Made by a program: the position numbers and the translations under genes | Part shown: positions 5,039 through 8,211 of the stretch, piece after piece | Numbering within the stretch: the first letter of the stretch is position 1 | How the letters are laid out: each line of letters starts with the position of its first letter | Assembly: GCA_017462125.1 (NCBI GenBank) | Contig: JAFTRQ010000019.1 | Span: forward strand, 1 to 8,211 | Direction: 5' to 3' | Length of the DNA stretch: 8,211 bases | Source of the DNA: Clostridia bacterium | Lineage (GTDB): Bacteria > Bacillota_A > Clostridia > Oscillospirales > CAG-272 | Notes under the pieces: model-generated | Database searches by the model: none | What the model saw: only the letters and a program-made list of their open reading frames with translations | What the model was told of the DNA's origin: nothing

Positions 5039-6457
5039 TCAAGATACCTCCCTTTGCTTAACTTCTTCGGTTACAGCATCGAGAAATTCCACAACGTGCT
5101 TCCTGTTGTCATCAAACTGCATTTCAAAATCCAGTTCTGTGTCATAGTTGAGATAGACGGCAACTGTTACAAGATTGTATACCGTATTCATTTCATTATC
5201 GGTGAGCTTCTTTTCAAGTTCTCTGCAACTCGACGACAACTCAGTAATCAGGTTTGTCCAGTCAGCATGATACTGATCCTCAAGCGGAAGACTGAAATCA
5301 GTAAGCCACTGTCGAACTGTATGCTTTTCTTTGTTGGCGGGACAGCCGGACTCTTGAAGCAAATAAGTAACCTTTTTCGGATCTGCTTTTTCATTCTCGC
5401 CCTCGAGTTTAAACGCACGTGCCAACGGAAAGAGTGCGCATACTGTATCGACAGCTCTGAAATAGTACCATCCGGTCGCCGAAGAAAGTGCGGTGCCGGA
5501 GGAGTAGGATGTCCAAGAGGACGAACCGGGCATCTGCACCTGCAAATAGTTGATTCCACCGGTATCGGTTGCCGTGTACTTAACGGGCTTATTGGTATAG
5601 CTTCCCGAGCTGAGCGTGGTGCCACTGGAGTTCGTGATCTTTCCTACAGGAGCTACCGTGTCAAGGTAAACCTTATAGGTAGAGGTGCTCTGATAAGTAT
5701 CCGAGCCGTAGAAGTACCACCATCCGTTGTTGGAAGAGGTCGCAGATACCGACTTACTTCCGGTAGTCCAAGTGTACGAGGACGCGCTCGGAGAAAGATA
5801 GTAAACTCTGGAAGAGGAATAGGTATCGCTTGCAGTAAAGGTGATTGCCTTGTTAGTATAGGAACCACTGCTGATGGTCGAACCGCCTGCCTTGAGAGAT
5901 ACACTTGGTGCCGTAGTGTCTACTGTAAAGTTGTAGGTAAAGGTGTACGTCTTTGTAGTAAACCAATTAGGTTTATAAGTACCAACATAGGTGAGAACGT
6001 AATCACCATCAGAGAGAGCACCTTGATAGAGGTATCCACCACCGTCACCCGAAAGAGACTTGCTTGTGTAAGTCGAGCCGTTGCGGGTAAGCTTAAAGGA
6101 CACGTGCTCTTTAATGTCTTCAGCATGAATATAAAAGCTGAAATACGTCCAGTTATACGTAGCGTAATTGTACTTTGTAGTACCGTTGGTTCCTGAGTCG
6201 TCATAGAAATACTGGGTTGCAATTTGGATTCCAAACTGATCCATATAACCGCTTGTGGAACCATCGCCTATGTCATACGTTCCATAGAGCATATACACAC
6301 CGGCTCTGTTTGTTGCCGCCTCGGTTCTTACCGATGCGATGCCGAATGCAGCGCCAACCGCTGCGAGAAGAAGGACTACGAGCAGGATGGCCGAGATCAC
6401 ATTCTTCTTAGTGAACTTTTTGTTGTTCTTTGAAACTGTGGTTTTGTTCTTGTTCAT
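5039..6457 (-). CDS. Chimeric secreted Ig-like-repeat protein with an unrelated cytoplasmic-type tail (472 aa)
   Basis: The first part looks exported: a basic N-terminus (KKFTKKN), a long hydrophobic helix (about 20-43) and possible signal peptidase sites near TEAA (45-48). A Y/T/G/S-rich domain follows (about 50-178), then two Ig-like repeats: about 180-264, opening DTTAPSVSLKAGGS, and about 266-338, opening DTVAPVGKITNSSG. Both share SSGSYTNK and a GW(W/Y)YF strand. The second repeat breaks off at D337-T338, about 15 residues early. From about C340 to the end the sequence changes to a charged, helix-rich, cytoplasmic-looking protein (FKLEGENEKADPKK, HTVRQWLTDFSLPLED, a MNTVYNLVTVAVYLNYD stretch) with no LPxTG or anchor. 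The tail looks like the 3' half of another gene joined in frame. Start 6457 has AAAGGAG 8 bases upstream. A real deletion fusion or an assembly chimera are both possible. Confidence 0.8.
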   Translation of the reverse strand: MNKNKTTVSKNNKKFTKKNVISAILLVVLLLAAVGAAFGIASVRTEAATNRAGVYMLYGTYDIGDGSTSGYMDQFGIQIATQYFYDDSGTNGTTKYNYATYNWTYFSFYIHAEDIKEHVSFKLTRNGSTYTSKSLSGDGGGYLYQGALSDGDYVLTYVGTYKPNWFTTKTYTFTYNFTVDTTAPSVSLKAGGSTISSGSYTNKAITFTASDTYSSSRVYYLSPSASSYTWTTGSKSVSATSSNNGWWYFYGSDTYQSTSTYKVYLDTVAPVGKITNSSGTTLSSGSYTNKPVKYTATDTGGINYLQVQMPGSSSWTSYSSGTALSSATGWYYFRAVDTVCALFPLARAFKLEGENEKADPKKVTYLLQESGCPANKEKHTVRQWLTDFSLPLEDQYHADWTNLITELSSSCRELEKKLTDNEMNTVYNLVTVAVYLNYDTELDFEMQFDDNRKHVVEFLDAVTEEVKQREVS

Positions 6458-6475
6458 ATACTTTTCTCCTTTCAA

Positions 6476-7765
6476 TTATCGAATAAACGCGGTGTGTACT
6501 ATGACACCCCAAACTCTGTTAACTTCCCTGTTGATGCCTCGGATGAGGACAGTTACGCGTGCCCCTCTCGGAGGACGCGTGCGCTTGGGATAGGCGCAAA
6601 GGCAATCGATGCCGCCGTCGAGTGCAACGAAGACACCGTTGGTGTCGATCATACTCACCGTACCGACGTACTTATTGCCGACTGTAAATTTGCGGATCGC
6701 TTTCTCACAAGGATTCTCCGTCGTCTGCTTGACCGATGCCGTGACCTGAATGTTGTTTCGGTCGCTGCGGTCAAGTGTGAGAACCTTGACAAGGATCCTT
6801 TGTCCTGTCTGGAAGTAGTAGGACGCATCCATCATGCGCTGATAGCTGAGCTCGCGCAGCGGAATGAACACCTCAACTCCGAACAGATCAACGAAAATGC
6901 CCGTGCGGATGGCAGATACGACTCTCGCCTCGGCAATGACTCCCTCGTAGAGGAAACGTCCTGCCTCCTTCTCGATATCGTAGTAGTGCCACTTGCGCTT
7001 GATCTTCATTGCCTCGATTCTGCTTGCCACCGCCACTCGTGCATCGGGATCGATTCCCTTCACGATGTAATCAAACTCTGCGCCGAGCCTCTTGGTCAGA
7101 AGGTATTCGTGAACCTCTGCCTTGGGAAGGTCTCTATAGTTTGACGGCGGTGAAATCGCCTCCTTTGTGGGAATGATGACCTTGTAAGCACCGTGATAGA
7201 TGACTGCAACGGCATCATCTGCCGTTCGCTCGACACCGTGGACAGTACCCGTCAGGATCTTCCCTGCTTTCAGGGATTCGGTCAGATCGAGAAGGTCGTT
7301 CTTCGCCTTATCCTCATCGGTCTCCACGCTTCGCACATCGTCAATCGACACGATCTCGTGGATCATGCGAATGGCGGGCGAGGATTTGCGGGGCTTTTTT
7401 GCTGCGGGCGCCTTTGCCTCGGGTTCTTCTTTGCTCTCTGTGTCAGACTCACTTTTCTTTGCGGGAGCTTTTCGCTTTCTTGCCGGCTTAGCGAGTGCAT
7501 CTCCCTGCTCGATCGTAGCTTCCGCCTCTGATGCCTCGTTTTGAGAATCGGTTTGAGGGAGTGTGCTCTGATCGTCCTGGGATACAGGTCCGTCCGCCGG
7601 GATGGTGTCTGATGCGTTGGTTTCGGAATCGGTTTCGGGCAGCATCAATTTTTCCATCTCATCGACGCCGTCTTCGGAACCAATTGCCTCCGTGATTGGG
7701 TTTTCCGTCTCGGTATGGAGAACGGTTGCTTCCTCCTCGGGAAGCGGTGGTTTCTTTCTGGTCAT
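6476..7765 (-). CDS. S1-domain RNA-binding protein with a long disordered N-terminus (429 aa)
   Basis: Residues 1-130 are low-complexity: an acidic E/D/S/T/Q-rich stretch, then a basic KPARKRKAPAKK region and AAKKPRKSSP, as in disordered nucleic-acid-binding tails. Three S1-type OB domains follow. The first (about 165-245, KAGKILTGTVHGVE) is degenerate. The second (about 268-347) has the clearest signature, YEGVIAEARVVSAIRTGIFVDLFGVEVFIP with a later GQRILVKVLTLD. The third (about 359-425) has KYVGTVSMIDTNGVFVALDGGIDCL. S1 repeats bind single-stranded RNA, as in ribosomal protein S1, but this is shorter than housekeeping S1 (usually four to six repeats) and the tail is unusual. I read it as an accessory S1-like protein rather than rpsA. 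An AAAAGGAGGAG site sits 5 bases before the ATG. It heads the operon, with an 18-base gap to the next gene. Confidence 0.88.
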   Translation of the reverse strand: MTRKKPPLPEEEATVLHTETENPITEAIGSEDGVDEMEKLMLPETDSETNASDTIPADGPVSQDDQSTLPQTDSQNEASEAEATIEQGDALAKPARKRKAPAKKSESDTESKEEPEAKAPAAKKPRKSSPAIRMIHEIVSIDDVRSVETDEDKAKNDLLDLTESLKAGKILTGTVHGVERTADDAVAVIYHGAYKVIIPTKEAISPPSNYRDLPKAEVHEYLLTKRLGAEFDYIVKGIDPDARVAVASRIEAMKIKRKWHYYDIEKEAGRFLYEGVIAEARVVSAIRTGIFVDLFGVEVFIPLRELSYQRMMDASYYFQTGQRILVKVLTLDRSDRNNIQVTASVKQTTENPCEKAIRKFTVGNKYVGTVSMIDTNGVFVALDGGIDCLCAYPKRTRPPRGARVTVLIRGINREVNRVWGVIVHTAFIR

Positions 7766-7930
7766 ATAGACTCCTCCTTTTAATTTTTTGTTTACTTTGT
7801 GACGGTTCCCTACCGTCGTGGATTACTTTGTTTGTTTTGCCTGCCGGAATTGCTTATTCGATTGTCAAGGAGCAAAAGGCGTTTTCTTGCGCCTTCATAT
7901 ATACAGTGGGAAAAATTTTGCAAAATCTCG
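7766..7930 (-). other. Leader region of the S1-domain operon with two small hairpins
   Basis: No gene is seen here. In minus-strand order there is a 12-bp palindrome ATTTTGCAAAAT (7926-7915), a weak TATATATG box (about 7903-7896), a 6-bp stem AAGGCG/CGCCTT (7895-7876) ending in only four T's, an isolated TTGACA (7868-7863) without a -10, and a perfect 6-bp hairpin GACGGT/ACCGTC (7817-7801) with a 5-base loop. The 9-bp direct repeat ACAAAGTAA flanks that hairpin (7831-7823 and 7800-7792). The ribosome binding site of the S1 gene follows. No convincing promoter is found, so transcription may come from upstream. Confidence 0.45.
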
Positions 7931-7996
7931 TCAGGGTTTCAAAAATAATTTCAAAAAATTTTCAGGAGCATCTCTCGTTCTGTTGGAATTCATCAT
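7931..7996 (-). CDS. Possible small peptide ORF (21 aa)
   Basis: Two adjacent ATGs (7996 and 7993) follow AAAGGAAAG, 14 bases after the stop of the upstream partial gene. They open a 21-codon frame ending in TGA at 7931. The peptide is basic in its first half (SNRTRDAP) and ends in an amphipathic ENFLKLFLKP. It could be a leader peptide, a tiny membrane-active protein, or chance in AT-rich sequence. The ribosome site and operon-like spacing are in its favour; its length is against it. Confidence 0.35.
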   Translation of the reverse strand: MMNSNRTRDAPENFLKLFLKP

Positions 7997-8010
7997 TTCT
8001 TTCCTTTCTT

Positions 8011-8211
8011 TTATATTCCGCACCACCCGATGATCGAGCTTGCGGTGTTGACGTACCATCTGGGATCCTCACAAAAGTCCCAGTTGAGTGTTTCGGTTTG
8101 CTCGGGCTTGTATCCAAGCTTAAAAAGTATGGTATGTAAGCGGTACTCGCCGATAAGGTCGATATTGGAGCGTTCGACATCGTAACCCTTTCGTTCCGCG
8201 TAATATTTCAC
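8011..8211 (-). CDS. 3' end of an unrecognised gene, cut by the window edge (at least 66 aa)
   Basis: An open frame enters from the right edge and stops at TAA (8013-8011). The first codon in the window is GTG, which may be internal, so the true start probably lies outside. The visible 66 residues are soluble and mixed: KYYAERKGYDVERSNIDLIG, then EYRLHTILFKLGYKPEQ, then LNWDFCEDPRWYVNTA and a hydrophobic IIGWCGI end. No family is recognised. Overlapping frames on both strands are poorer: they lack ribosome sites and have biased composition. The short peptide ORF follows after 14 bases. No terminator is seen after the stop, so it may be co-transcribed with the S1-domain operon. Confidence 0.65.
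   Translation of the reverse strand: MKYYAERKGYDVERSNIDLIGEYRLHTILFKLGYKPEQTETLNWDFCEDPRWYVNTASSIIGWCGI

Noticed and set aside
5402..5414. Adjacent XhoI and PmeI sites (CTCGAGTTTAAAC), which could hint at a cloning polylinker
   Set aside because: The bases read in frame as AFKLEG within the tail domain, the flanks show no vector sequence, and chance is enough, although its closeness to the fusion junction was noted.
5036..6196. 386-codon open frame on the plus strand
   Set aside because: It is antisense to the Ig-repeat gene, lacks a ribosome site, has a composition rich in R, C, V and G, and resembles no protein I know. The low-complexity S/T/Y codons opposite keep the frame open.
6494..7144. 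216-codon open frame on the plus strand
   Set aside because: It is antisense to the S1 domains, has no ribosome binding site and no protein-like domain pattern.
7863..7868. Consensus -35 box TTGACA (minus strand) upstream of the S1 gene
   Set aside because: No -10-like hexamer lies 16-18 bases downstream; the expected place reads as GC-rich GGCAGG.
7876..7895. Terminator for the partial right-edge gene
   Set aside because: The stem is only 6 bp and is followed by four T's, too weak to call with confidence.
7962..8180. 72-codon minus-strand frame overlapping the right-edge gene
   Set aside because: It is rich in S, T and P, lacks a ribosome site, and is out of frame with the better-supported partial gene.

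Overview
The window looks like a piece of an accessory region from a Gram-positive, probably clostridial (Firmicutes) gut-type bacterium. The reasons are strong AAGGAGG-type ribosome binding sites, moderate GC, consensus sigma-A promoters with TGG-TATAAT extended -10 boxes, U-tract terminators, and several small protein types that I associate with clostridial conjugative or plasmid-like elements. The last point is from memory and unverified. No integrase, relaxase, type IV secretion gene, replication gene, tRNA or rRNA is visible, so the mobile-element reading is an inference. Every supported gene lies on the minus strand, so transcription runs from high to low coordinates.

Reading in the direction of transcription, the right edge (8211-8011) holds the 3' end of an unrecognised gene, followed by a possible 21-residue peptide ORF (7996-7931). 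A leader of about 165 bases with small hairpins follows. Then comes a tight five-gene block ending at a clear terminator (3764-3733): a protein with three S1-type RNA-binding domains (7765-6476), a secreted Ig-like-repeat protein that switches abruptly to an unrelated cytoplasmic-looking tail (6457-5039), a 77-residue small protein, an SSB-like protein ending in DDDDDLPF (4811-4083), and a 97-residue unknown protein. Gaps between these genes are 18, 1, -8 and 12 bases.

Next is an intergenic stretch (3776-3534) with three 23-bp tandem repeats, an inverted repeat, a pair of 11-bp direct repeats and a near-perfect promoter. It drives a second operon: a DUF3990-type (ADP-ribosyltransferase-like) toxin candidate, its overlapping XRE-type antitoxin candidate, a 52-residue zinc-ribbon protein, a 61-residue SHOCT-like protein and a PRiA4_ORF3-like protein. 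All are separated by a few bases or overlap.

A third promoter (1271-1243) is followed at once by a terminator-like hairpin, and then by three coupled genes: a zinc-ribbon membrane protein, a two-helix membrane protein and a 90-residue unknown protein. A fourth good promoter (63-35) fires out of the left end of the window.

The points that most merit follow-up are the non-canonical SSB-like protein, the chimeric secreted protein, the extended toxin-antitoxin operon with its repeat-rich promoter region, and the promoter-proximal hairpin that could attenuate the third operon.
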